A DNA stretch of 50,553 bases from Chloroflexota bacterium (GTDB taxonomy: Bacteria > Chloroflexota > Dehalococcoidia > Dehalococcoidales > UBA2162). The notes under the pieces were generated by a model. It worked only from the letters and a program-made list of their open reading frames with translations. It ran no database searches and was not told the DNA's origin. Position numbers and translations under genes: made by a program. Location: positions 1 through 50,553 of the forward strand of contig JACPPR010000073.1 in the NCBI GenBank assembly GCA_016190895.1. Reading direction: 5' to 3'. Below, in pieces: positions 34,139 to 42,538 of this stretch. The first letter of the stretch is position 1, and the number at the start of each line of letters is the position of its first letter.

Positions 34139-35146
34139 ATGAAAATTGACATCTTTACTCATATCATACCACCAAAATACAAAGAGGCGCTTCTCCGCAG
34201 GGCCGACCAACGTTTTTACACCGAAAACTGGGATAAGGTGATTGCCGGGACTCCGGCTTTAACAGATATTGATAATCGGTTTCGCGTTCTTGAAAAATAC
34301 GAAGGATTGTCTCAGGTGCTAACAGTGGCCTCGCCGGCGCTCGAGGAAACGGCCAGCCCGGAGAATGCCGAGTATCTGGCGCAGCTCGCCAATGACGAGT
34401 TGGCCGAACTTACGCTGAAGTATCCGGACCAATTCGCCGCCGCCGTGGCCTGTTTGCCGATGAATGACATCGAAGCCGCCTTGAAGGAAGCCGACAGGGC
34501 GATAAACTATCTGAAGTTCAAGGGCGTGCAGTTATACACGCCGACAGGCGGCAAGGCCCTCGATTCTCCGGAGCTTTTGCATCTATACCAGAAGATGGCG
34601 CAATATGACCTGCCCATCTGGATTCACCCGGCCAGAGGACGCGCCGTTCCCGACTACAGGTCCGAAAGCCATTCCAGATATTACATTTATCAGATGTTCG
34701 GCTGGCCCTATGAAACGACTGCCGCGATGGTGCGGCTGGTCTTCTCCGGCGTGTTCGATAAATTTCCCGGCATCAAATTCATAACCCACCATTGTGGGGC
34801 CATGATTCCCTTCTTTTCCGAGAGGCTCGTCATTGGACAGGACTATGCTGAAGCTAATCTCAAGGCCAAATGGAAACAGTCCTTGAACAAGCCACCCATC
34901 GATTATTTCCGTATGTTCTATGCTGACACCGCACTCAACGGTAACGCGGCTGCTCTCGCCTGCGGCTATGCTTTCTTCGGTCCTGAGCGCACGGTTTTCG
35001 CCACTGATTTTCCTTACGATAATGAGAATGGGGAAAGATTCACAAGAGAGGTCATCAAGGCAGTCGAATCTTTAGATATCCCCCAGCCGGACAAAGATAT
35101 GGTATTCGAGGGGAACGCCAGGAGACTCCTTCACCTCGATAAATAG
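34139..35146 (+). CDS. Amidohydrolase-2 family protein (decarboxylase/hydrolase type)
   Basis: 335 aa TIM-barrel of the ACMSD / gamma-resorcylate decarboxylase group. The N-terminal metal motif is DIFTHIIP (His after D-x-F/H pattern, with the usual first His as F). PIWIHPARG supplies the barrel His, FITHHCGAMIPFF the next, and FATDFPYDNENG the metal-site Asp. Such enzymes hydrolyse or decarboxylate aromatic and related acids. The following adenylating ligase starts about 30 bases downstream, suggesting sequential action on one substrate, which I cannot name. The first motif is DIFTHI rather than DxHxH, so metal binding may differ. Confidence 0.85.
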   Translation: MKIDIFTHIIPPKYKEALLRRADQRFYTENWDKVIAGTPALTDIDNRFRVLEKYEGLSQVLTVASPALEETASPENAEYLAQLANDELAELTLKYPDQFAAAVACLPMNDIEAALKEADRAINYLKFKGVQLYTPTGGKALDSPELLHLYQKMAQYDLPIWIHPARGRAVPDYRSESHSRYYIYQMFGWPYETTAAMVRLVFSGVFDKFPGIKFITHHCGAMIPFFSERLVIGQDYAEANLKAKWKQSLNKPPIDYFRMFYADTALNGNAAALACGYAFFGPERTVFATDFPYDNENGERFTREVIKAVESLDIPQPDKDMVFEGNARRLLHLDK

Positions 35147-35176
35147 GTGTCTGGATTAGAAATCTGGAGGCAAACT

Positions 35177-36838
35177 ATGCGGCTAGTCGATGGTTTTGTT
35201 CAGCCAAAGGCAGAGGACACCGAGAAATACCTGCGAATGGGCTGGTGGCGGAATATCACGCTCGGAGACGTCCTGGATAAGGCCGCGGCGCTACACCCTG
35301 ACAAAGAAGCTTTAGTCGATGACCGATGCCGGCTCAACTACTCCCAGCTCAAGGAAAGTGTGGACAGGCTGGCTATCGGACTATCTGGTCTGGGGCTTGG
35401 CGATGGCGACTGCGTTATGGTGCAACTTCCTAACTGGGGAGAGTATGTTCTGACACTTTATGCGCTTGCGAAGATTGGGGCGCCGGCCGTTCTACTACTG
35501 CCGCGACACATGCAATTAGAAATCAACCACTTCTGCGCTCTGACCAGGGCGAAAGCCTGGATAGTGCCAGAGACCTATAGGAAGACAGACTATCGGCCCG
35601 TCATCGAGGACGTCAAGAAAGCCAACCCCAGCCTCGAGCATATCATCACAGTTAGAGGTGGGAAGAACACGCCGTTCGTTAACTTTGAAGGCATGATAGC
35701 GGATACAGACTTGAGTTCACACGAGCTGCAAGCCCTGAAAGAGCGAAAGCCAGACGCGCGGCAGATAGCCTTCATACTGCCCACCGGCGGTACTACCGGC
35801 CTGCCAAAAGCCGTGCCGCGGACGCATAATAACGCTGTTTGCGAGGCGGAGTACAAGGCAATCTCACGCAAGCAAAGCGCCGATGATGTGTGCCTGCTTT
35901 GCGTACCGCTGGAACACAATCTAGGCCTGGCATCGCTGGACAGCACCGTTTTCAGCTATGGCAAGCTGGTTCTCCTGGACTCGACTTTGCCCGAAGATTT
36001 CTGCGCCGCCGTTCAACGGGAAAGGGTGACCCGCGCTCCTATCGTACCAACCTTATTGGACAGGTTCGTCAGTTTTGAGGAACTGGACAAATACGACCTT
36101 GGCTCATTAAGAGCGCTCTACGTCGGCGGAGCGAAGACTCCGCCCGATGTCATACAAGCGACCCATAAAAAGCTCGGCAGAGTGTATGTCACCGCCTTCG
36201 GAATGTCTGAAGGCGTAACCTGCACTACTCGCCTGGATGATGATGAAGATACGATACTGAATACCGTAGGCAGGCCGTGCTGTCCGCATGACGAGCTTAT
36301 AGTCGTAGATGCCGACGGGCGGAAATTGCCCTCTGATAGGGAGGGAGAGCTCCTGGCAAAAGGCCCCGGAGTGTTCTCCGGCTATCTTGGGGCGCCGGAG
36401 GAAAACAGGCTTGCCTTTACCAGCGACGGATATTTTCTTACGGGCGACCTGGCGATGATTAGCGACTCCGGGGTTATCAGGATAACCGGCAGAAGCAAGG
36501 ACATTATCATCCGGGGCGGCGAGAACATAAGTCCTGTCGAGATTGAGTCGTTGCTGAGGCAGCACCCTGACGTTGAGGACGTTGCCGTAATCGGTATGCC
36601 AGATAAAGAGTTGGGAGAAAGGGCTTGCGCCTATATTAAGCCCAGAGAGAATGCCAACCCCAGCCTTGAAAGTCTCGTCAGATTCATACGCTCAAAGGGG
36701 GCATCGGTGCTTCAGCTACCGGAGAGAATCGAACTCATCTATGAAATCCCCCTGACGAACATCGGCAAACCGGACAAGAAAGCCTTGAGGGATGACTTGA
36801 AAAGGCGCCTCGCTGCGTCTAACGACGACAAGAAATAG
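35177..36838 (+). CDS. AMP-forming acyl/aryl-CoA ligase (EntE/DhbE-like)
   Basis: 553 aa ANL-superfamily enzyme activating a carboxylic acid as acyl-AMP. The N-terminal YLRMGWWRNITLGDVLDKAA resembles 2,3-dihydroxybenzoate ligases. The P-loop is FILPTGGTTGLPKAVPRTHNN, A5 FGMSEGVTCT, A7 YFLTGDLA, A8 RITGRSKDIIIRGGENISPVEIE and the A10 lysine NIGKPDKKAL. ATG 35177 is chosen because GGAGG lies 8 bases upstream, rather than GTG 35147. Probably co-transcribed with the preceding amidohydrolase; an aryl acid is the best guess for substrate. Confidence 0.9.
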   Translation: MRLVDGFVQPKAEDTEKYLRMGWWRNITLGDVLDKAAALHPDKEALVDDRCRLNYSQLKESVDRLAIGLSGLGLGDGDCVMVQLPNWGEYVLTLYALAKIGAPAVLLLPRHMQLEINHFCALTRAKAWIVPETYRKTDYRPVIEDVKKANPSLEHIITVRGGKNTPFVNFEGMIADTDLSSHELQALKERKPDARQIAFILPTGGTTGLPKAVPRTHNNAVCEAEYKAISRKQSADDVCLLCVPLEHNLGLASLDSTVFSYGKLVLLDSTLPEDFCAAVQRERVTRAPIVPTLLDRFVSFEELDKYDLGSLRALYVGGAKTPPDVIQATHKKLGRVYVTAFGMSEGVTCTTRLDDDEDTILNTVGRPCCPHDELIVVDADGRKLPSDREGELLAKGPGVFSGYLGAPEENRLAFTSDGYFLTGDLAMISDSGVIRITGRSKDIIIRGGENISPVEIESLLRQHPDVEDVAVIGMPDKELGERACAYIKPRENANPSLESLVRFIRSKGASVLQLPERIELIYEIPLTNIGKPDKKALRDDLKRRLAASNDDKK

Positions 36839-37296
36839 CACCTTCTGACCAAGCGCTGGAAAACCAGCCAGCTATTATTGTTAGCGGTGAGCGCCACGGT
36901 ATACGATACCAAGAATCTTTGGCCTGTCCTTCATCCGGCACTGCTAGTTGTCGTCTCACCGGGATCGGCTCCCATTATCTCAATCACACAACACGATGAA
37001 AAGTCGAGTCATATTGAGCCGGACCGTGCAAAGCCACCCACCTTTTGGTCGTTGTCGAGCCTGGTCTGCATTCAAACCACCTTGACTCATACTTTTCCTA
37101 ATTTGCCATTGGGAGTTATTACCTCCGAAATTCAGGTCTTTTTGTCTAATAATTCAGCAACCGCCTGATTGTTTTTCCACTCGCTCGTGCATTAGACTTG
37201 TTTTAGGTTGCTAGCCCTGTCAGGGGAATCAGAGTGCTGCCGGGCAGAAATAACATAACCAAGAAAAATTACGACTGAAAGATAGGAGATAACAAG
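36839..37296. other. Intergenic stretch, no gene recognised
   Basis: 458 bases. One 97-codon open frame (36878-37168) lacks a ribosome site and has no recognisable protein character. TAGGAG near 37283 is the ribosome site of the next gene. Nothing else distinctive seen. Confidence 0.5.
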
Positions 37297-38358
37297 TTGG
37301 GAATTGCTCAAGGCAGATTTGTCATCGATGCACATGTTCATAACCAACGACACGCGCTCAACTGGAAAGGGCGGGGAGTACAGCCGGATTACGTCTCCTT
37401 AGCAAAGTTCAGGGCGGAATCTGAGCCGTATGACAACTCTCCCAGGCTGCTCTTCGATATGGAGCGATATAAGGTAGATATGTGCGTCGTTATGGCTCAG
37501 TCCGGAGGCACCGATGAGCTGACAGCCGAAACAGTGAAGAAGTACCCGGATAGGTTCGTGGGGAAATGCAGCGGGACTGCCTACAGAAAGAAGGTAAACC
37601 GTGGGGAGGTGGAGTGGTCGATAGAAGGCTTATGCAAAGAGCTTGATGAGTTGCTCAGCACGGGATTGTTTCGTGCCGGCATCGGCGAGGGAATGCCCGG
37701 CGGTAATCCCGGCCGGGACCCGAACAAGGTGCCAGATTGGGGGGAACGGTTTGCAGATATCTGCCAGATTATGGAGGTGGCGCGAAAGCACAAGACCACA
37801 GTGGGCTGGCACACCGGAGGCTCTTCGGGATACGCGGGAGCCCGTGGTCAGCTTGGCAGCCGTGCTTTTGGAGAAGGTGGTAACCCGTTGCTGGCGCACG
37901 ATGTCGCCGCCGCCTATCCTGACGTACCCCTCATTCTGACGCACGCTGGCGTAGATGGCTGGTGGGGGGAAAGAACCTATGAGCTTTGTCTTGAGGTAGC
38001 CGCCGCTCACCCCAACGTTTACCTGGAAACCGGGCAATGGTGGCCCGAACTTTATGAAAAACCGCTTCGCGACCCGAACATCGGTATTGAGAGATTGCTA
38101 TGGGCGACGGATTGGGGAGCCGCCCATCCTATGCAATGGTGGCCAGGCAGCTATCCCACCACGTACTTCGACCAGAGCCGGAAGGAAGGTATCCCCGCAC
38201 ATATACCGGACATCTTCGGCCATAGCCTGAGATGGATGGACAAGCTGGATATACCGCAGGATGACCTTAACTTAATCCTGGGTGGCAACGCCGTCAGATT
38301 GTACAAAATTGAAGATAAAGTACCCCATACGAGGTTTTTCAAACAGTTCTTGAGGTAG
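37297..38358 (+). CDS. Amidohydrolase-2 family protein
   Basis: 353 aa. The N-terminal metal motif is intact (FVIDAHVHNQRH). The barrel continues with TTVGWHTGGSSG (His), LILTHAGVDGWWG (His) and LLWATDWGAAHPMQWW (metal Asp), ending LILGGNAVRLYKI, the usual family finish. It is distinct from the amidohydrolase at 34139. TTG 37297 is taken as start with TAGGAG 9 bases upstream. It faces the UGSC-type selenoprotein gene convergently. Substrate unknown; context suggests catabolism of an amide or aromatic compound. Confidence 0.87.
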   Translation: MGIAQGRFVIDAHVHNQRHALNWKGRGVQPDYVSLAKFRAESEPYDNSPRLLFDMERYKVDMCVVMAQSGGTDELTAETVKKYPDRFVGKCSGTAYRKKVNRGEVEWSIEGLCKELDELLSTGLFRAGIGEGMPGGNPGRDPNKVPDWGERFADICQIMEVARKHKTTVGWHTGGSSGYAGARGQLGSRAFGEGGNPLLAHDVAAAYPDVPLILTHAGVDGWWGERTYELCLEVAAAHPNVYLETGQWWPELYEKPLRDPNIGIERLLWATDWGAAHPMQWWPGSYPTTYFDQSRKEGIPAHIPDIFGHSLRWMDKLDIPQDDLNLILGGNAVRLYKIEDKVPHTRFFKQFLR

Positions 38359-38573
38359 GTGGTTCATAATCGCTTGATGGGTTTGCCAGGGAAAGAACTG
38401 TGTAAACACGTCTCAACAATGTCCAATCAAGAAACAGAGAAGAAGACATCCAAACTTTACTCCCCTCTCAAACTGACTCACAATTTGGATTTAGACAGAG
38501 TTATGTTATTTGCGAGAGTGTTTAGTAACAGACATTAGAAGGTGTTTAAACTGCGGCAACAGCAGGGAGCGCA

Positions 38574-38705
38574 GTCATTGCGAGCACACTCGCTGCGCTC
38601 AGTGTAAACTCCGCGAAGCAATCTGTGAAGCTGGGGACGGATTGCTTCGGGCGGAGTTTACACTGACCCTGAACGTAGTGAAGGGGAATGTGCCCTCGCA
38701 ATGAC
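38574..38705. repeat. Long nested hairpin repeat (about 130 bp)
   Basis: The outer arms GTCATTGCGAG / CTCGCAATGAC and inner arms AGTGTAAACTCCGC / GCGGAGTTTACACT with GATTGCTTCG pairing allow one long interrupted stem. It shares the cattgcgag / gaagcaatc core with 361-444. It sits in the 38359-38829 gap between two convergent genes; no gene or clear terminator was otherwise seen in that gap. Confidence 0.75.
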
Positions 38706-38829
38706 GACCGTTGTTAAACGACCTCTTATTTGCCACACTTGCTTTCTGCACCAGAATTCCCCAAAGTTACTGGCGCCGATATGATAAATTATGCGGCTAC
38801 TAGCTGTGGAGGAGCCAACCAGATATGCT

Positions 38830-40581
38830 TTACCGCCAGGCATCTATGCTAAAAACAGCATGTGGGGAAAGACCGCCGCGCCGGCCAGCGAGCATCATAA
38901 GGTGCTCGGTGGTGCCACCACAGACGATGATGCAGTTGTCATACGGGTCATCGACAAGCGGCACCATATAATCATCGGGCAACTCTTTCCAGTGCTTCCC
39001 CGAAGTCGATTCTATCCCCATCCAGCCATTAGTGCTTAAATCAGGCTGGGCACGATTCCTGTAGTCTCTCAGCGGCTCAAAACTGTGCTGATAAAGCCAC
39101 TCATAGATATCTTCTTTAGACTTAAAGCCATAGTCATACAGGTCTTGAGCTATCTGGGGAATCAAGAGAAAGGTATATCCGCCTTCACGGTCGGCCCAGA
39201 TATAGGGGCACATATATTCCAGCAAGTTGTGCAGGCCGGGGATGCCCTTAACACCCAGGCGCCTGGCAACTCCACCATGCCCGCTTTTCTGAAGCGCCCG
39301 GTATCCGCCCGGGGGAAAGTTACCCATCTTAAGTACGCTTCCGGTCCAGACCATGACTACGCTCTCGTCCTTCTTGAAGCCATACTCTTCGTTCAAGCCT
39401 TTCCAGCCCGGCGGCAGCGCGTCCATATTCTCTGCAAAGCAGGTGCCCGCAGCATTAGTGGGGTTGCCGAAATCGCTCAAGCGGTTCACCCCCTTAACAG
39501 TACCGCCGAGGTTTAGCGCCATCAGTTGATAGGTGCGACCGATGGTGGAATTAGCTGGCGTGCCGGAATCGAGCAAGCCGCATTGGTAATTCATCCCGAT
39601 TTCTTTGGCGATAGGCCCGCTGACACAAATCAATTGACCGCTGGCGCCTTGAGCGCCAGTGGGGCACTCTGATTGGGCAATAGCCAGCACCACGGGTAGG
39701 TCTTGCGGCTTACACCCTGCCATAACGGCAATAATAGCCACTTTTTCCACTGTAGCTGTCCAACCCATGTTCTGGAACCGCACCAGGTCTCCCTTTATTC
39801 TTGGCCCGCCCCTTAGTCCCAGGACATCCCTGGGGTAAGTTATCACTTCATCCGGCCGGTGGCTGGTGCCTTTCAGCATCTCCCGCACCCGCTCTTCGGT
39901 AGGTACTATTATCGGGAGGCCGTCGGTATAGATAGCGACAGGCGCATTCAGCAACGGCAGGCGCATATCTCTGGTCTGCTGGTAGAAGGTCTGAGCTTCA
40001 TCTAGGGTGCCTTCGAAGAGCACCCTGGGCTGCGGCGGGGCCCACTTGCCGCCTTCTTTTTCTTTCTCAGTCAGCGGTTGGGTCAAGGCTTCGAGCATCG
40101 GCTGAATAAAGTTATCGACATCGGCCGGCCCGGCCAGGGTATGCGAAGCGTGCACAGTTCTCACTTCGGGAACGCCATTTTTCAGCGCTTCCTGCCGTAT
40201 CAGTTCTTCCTGGTCGGGATAATCGACAGCTACCGTGGGGATGCCGGCTTTCTCAAGCTTGGCTATATAGGGCAACTGCCCCCACACGGCGCCGCTTCAC
40301 CAGACTACCGATTGTATCACGGCATCGGTAGTCTTCATCTCCTCTTCCGATAGTGGGACGGCGTTGGTCTGATAAGTCTTTTTCGTTTTCCAATTTACAT
40401 CTGGATAGTCAGCCTTCAACCGCTTTTCCAGGGCGATGTTGACATCCGGCTCACCAGCCATACTGATGTAAATTTCTTTACCATCGATACTATCGAGACG
40501 CGGCGCCAGAGGAAACAATTCTATCGGTTGCTGGATGCCAGCGGGATTGAGACATTTGTAGACCTTGTCTTTCTCTGCCAT
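38830..40581 (-). CDS. UGSC/GrdB-like selenoprotein, copy 1 (in-frame TGA read as selenocysteine)
   Basis: 583 aa if TGA 40297-40299 (codon 95) is read as Sec. Without read-through it would split into a 94-aa piece and a 485-aa piece whose frame continues exactly. The residues around it, SVVW-U-SGAVWGQLPYIAKLEKAGIPT, match the UGSC/GrdB superfamily, where Sec (or Cys) lies 18 residues before the Gly of GIP. The C-terminal two-thirds (AGCKPQDLPVVLAIAQ, VSGPIAKEIGMN, NSTIGRTYQLMALNLGG, CFAENMD) also match the domain found with UGSC proteins. A hairpin follows the TGA. The resolving Cys of UGSC is Ala98 here. ATG 40581 has AGGAGAG upstream. Likely a Sec-dependent reductive or C-X-cleaving enzyme; substrate unknown. 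Confidence 0.85.
40266..40286 (-). promoter_or_regulatory. Candidate SECIS hairpin, copy 1
   Basis: Ten bases after the TGA an eight-pair stem forms with one bulged G: GTGTGGGGGC / GCCCTATA closing the loop AGTT. GU in the apical loop lies 20 bases from the TGA, within the spacing known for bacterial SECIS elements (about 16-37). Confidence 0.6.
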
Positions 40582-40619
40582 TTTTGCTCTCCTAAGACTT
40601 ATTTTTCGCTTTGTAGGGC

Positions 40620-42485
40620 TTAGTAGCCTATTGATTTCTTCAGCGCCTCGTCATACCAGACCCACTGCGGCCAGATAGCATCATAGTAGCCAACTGATTG
40701 TTCGCCGGAGTAATTTCTTAGCCAGGGCCACCACATGGTGTAGCTCGGCCCAATCTCGCCAGGTACCTGGAAGGCTTGCCCAAGGACGTATTTTGTCAAT
40801 TGCTTCGCCTCTTTGACCGCTGCGGAATAGCTTTCTGTGACAGCAGTCAGTCGAAGCTTGACCAGCATCTCATTAAGGACAGGGTCCTTAATCCGGGAGG
40901 GGTTAGAAGTGGGACTTTCGTCGAATACCGCCGGCCTGAAAAATGTGGCTGGAGGAACCCGGTCCCGCGCCCCCAACGGTGGGTGTTGGCCTGCCGTCCT
41001 GATATTATTGACGGCCGCGGTTTCTCTGATATCAATCGTCACCTCGATGCCCACCTTAGCCCACATATCCTTATATATCGCGAACTCATCTACGGAAGCT
41101 GATGTTATGAGAGCGGTGGTCTTCAAGCCATTGGGATAGCCGGCCTCTTTCAGAAGCTGTTTTGCCTTTTCAGGATTGTACGTGTAAAGCTCCCTGGTAG
41201 ATTCAGGCATCTCCGGGTCGTCAAGCTCGATGTAAAGGTCTGAATACTCCTTTGCATAGTCCCATGGGTAGGCTAGTATCCATCCCTTACCACCAAAGAC
41301 GCTATCGCTTATCGCCTTGAAATCGATTGCCATAAGCATTGCCCGGCGTACCCGGATATCATCAAAGGGCGGTATGTCGACCCTCATAGCGGCACCGTCA
41401 ATACCGCTGCCCGTCCCCAGCTCTAGCTCCTTCAACGAGGGAGTCGTCTTCCTTATCTGGTCAGCGTCCTCCGACTGGACGCCGGCCATCAGGTCAATCT
41501 TGGCTGTCCTCAGGGCGGCTAACCGGGTAGAGGCATCGGGCAGGATGATGTACTGAATTCTGCCAAGGTAAGGCAACTGGTTGCCCTTGCCCGGACCTAT
41601 CGGGTCCTTATCCCAGTAGTTCGGATTCCTGACCAGAGTTATCAGACTGCCGGAAACGTAATCAGCAATCATGAATGCCCCGGTGCCGACGGAATTTTTC
41701 CAATTGCTTGCGTTACCGTATTTCGCCACCACCTCCGGTGCGACAATCTGCGTTGAATCGCCAAACCGCGCTATCCCTGACACCATAGCATCGAGCGGCA
41801 GGCTGACGGTAACTTTCCAGGGGCCGGTCTTGGTTATTTTAGCAACCCTGAGTTCGGGAGTACCCAAATAGATATAAGTCGTCGTTCCGGTAGTAGCCCG
41901 TTTCAAGTGGGCGACCACATCATCCGCAGTGAGTTCCCGCCCGTTGACCGTCCGGCTGGCTTCTGCCCACGGCGCCGGATTGACCGCCCAGTGTATTCCC
42001 TGGCGAATCTTGTAGACAATCGTCCCCTCGTTCTTCTGGGGGTCAGTTGTCCATGTGGTGCTTTCAGCAATCGCACCTCGTTTGTGCTCCCAAATATCGA
42101 TTGTGTTGTTGGCCCAGCGCGTCTCGCTGGTGCCATATCCACCTGCGGGACCCTTGGTCCAGTCGCCAGTCCAGAGATTCTCGTACACCATATTGATAGT
42201 GGCACCGCTTGTAGACCCGTCTATAGGATCGTGTCTGGTTACATCGGCACTCAACACGAGGTTAAGCGTGCCGCCGTATTTTGGAGTTTCCAGACTCGGC
42301 TTTACTGCCTCTTTTCCAACCGGAGCGGTTGGTATGGTTGGTGTAGCGGGCGCAGTCGGGGTAGTTGGCGTAGTAGGAGCGCTCGGAGTAGCTGGCGTGG
42401 TTGTGGTTGCCTCCGGGGCACACCCAGCCATCACCAGAGATAGCGCCATAAGTGCACTTGCCACCAGCCAGAGAATTCTCCTCAT
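40620..42485 (-). CDS. Family-5 extracellular solute-binding lipoprotein, copy 1
   Basis: 621 aa. Signal peptide and lipobox LVMAGC with Cys22; then a 45-residue Pro/Thr/Ala linker; then the oligopeptide-binding fold (PKYGGTLNLVLSADVTRHDP at the entry, FDDIRVRRAMLMAIDF near the middle, YNPEKAKQLLKEAGYPNG and closing WPWLRNYSG). Such proteins deliver peptides or other solutes to ABC importers; no permease or ATPase is in the window. GGGAGG precedes ATG 42485. It is followed by the UGSC selenoprotein 38 bases downstream, the same pairing as the upstream copy. WYDEALKKSIGY ends both copies. Confidence 0.92.
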   Translation of the reverse strand: MRRILWLVASALMALSLVMAGCAPEATTTTPATPSAPTTPTTPTAPATPTIPTAPVGKEAVKPSLETPKYGGTLNLVLSADVTRHDPIDGSTSGATINMVYENLWTGDWTKGPAGGYGTSETRWANNTIDIWEHKRGAIAESTTWTTDPQKNEGTIVYKIRQGIHWAVNPAPWAEASRTVNGRELTADDVVAHLKRATTGTTTYIYLGTPELRVAKITKTGPWKVTVSLPLDAMVSGIARFGDSTQIVAPEVVAKYGNASNWKNSVGTGAFMIADYVSGSLITLVRNPNYWDKDPIGPGKGNQLPYLGRIQYIILPDASTRLAALRTAKIDLMAGVQSEDADQIRKTTPSLKELELGTGSGIDGAAMRVDIPPFDDIRVRRAMLMAIDFKAISDSVFGGKGWILAYPWDYAKEYSDLYIELDDPEMPESTRELYTYNPEKAKQLLKEAGYPNGLKTTALITSASVDEFAIYKDMWAKVGIEVTIDIRETAAVNNIRTAGQHPPLGARDRVPPATFFRPAVFDESPTSNPSRIKDPVLNEMLVKLRLTAVTESYSAAVKEAKQLTKYVLGQAFQVPGEIGPSYTMWWPWLRNYSGEQSVGYYDAIWPQWVWYDEALKKSIGY

Positions 42486-42538
42486 CTCTTATCCTCCCTT
42501 TCGATTGTTTTCTACGGAAAGAACAACGTGGCCAGACC

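Noticed and set aside
36878-37168. Plus-strand open frame of 97 codons
   Set aside because: No ribosome site, no promoter, no recognisable protein pattern; likely chance.
40297-40299. TGA as an ordinary stop or pseudogene lesion
   Set aside because: The paralogue has TGA at the same codon, both downstream frames are conserved, and the position equals the family's Sec site with a hairpin behind it.
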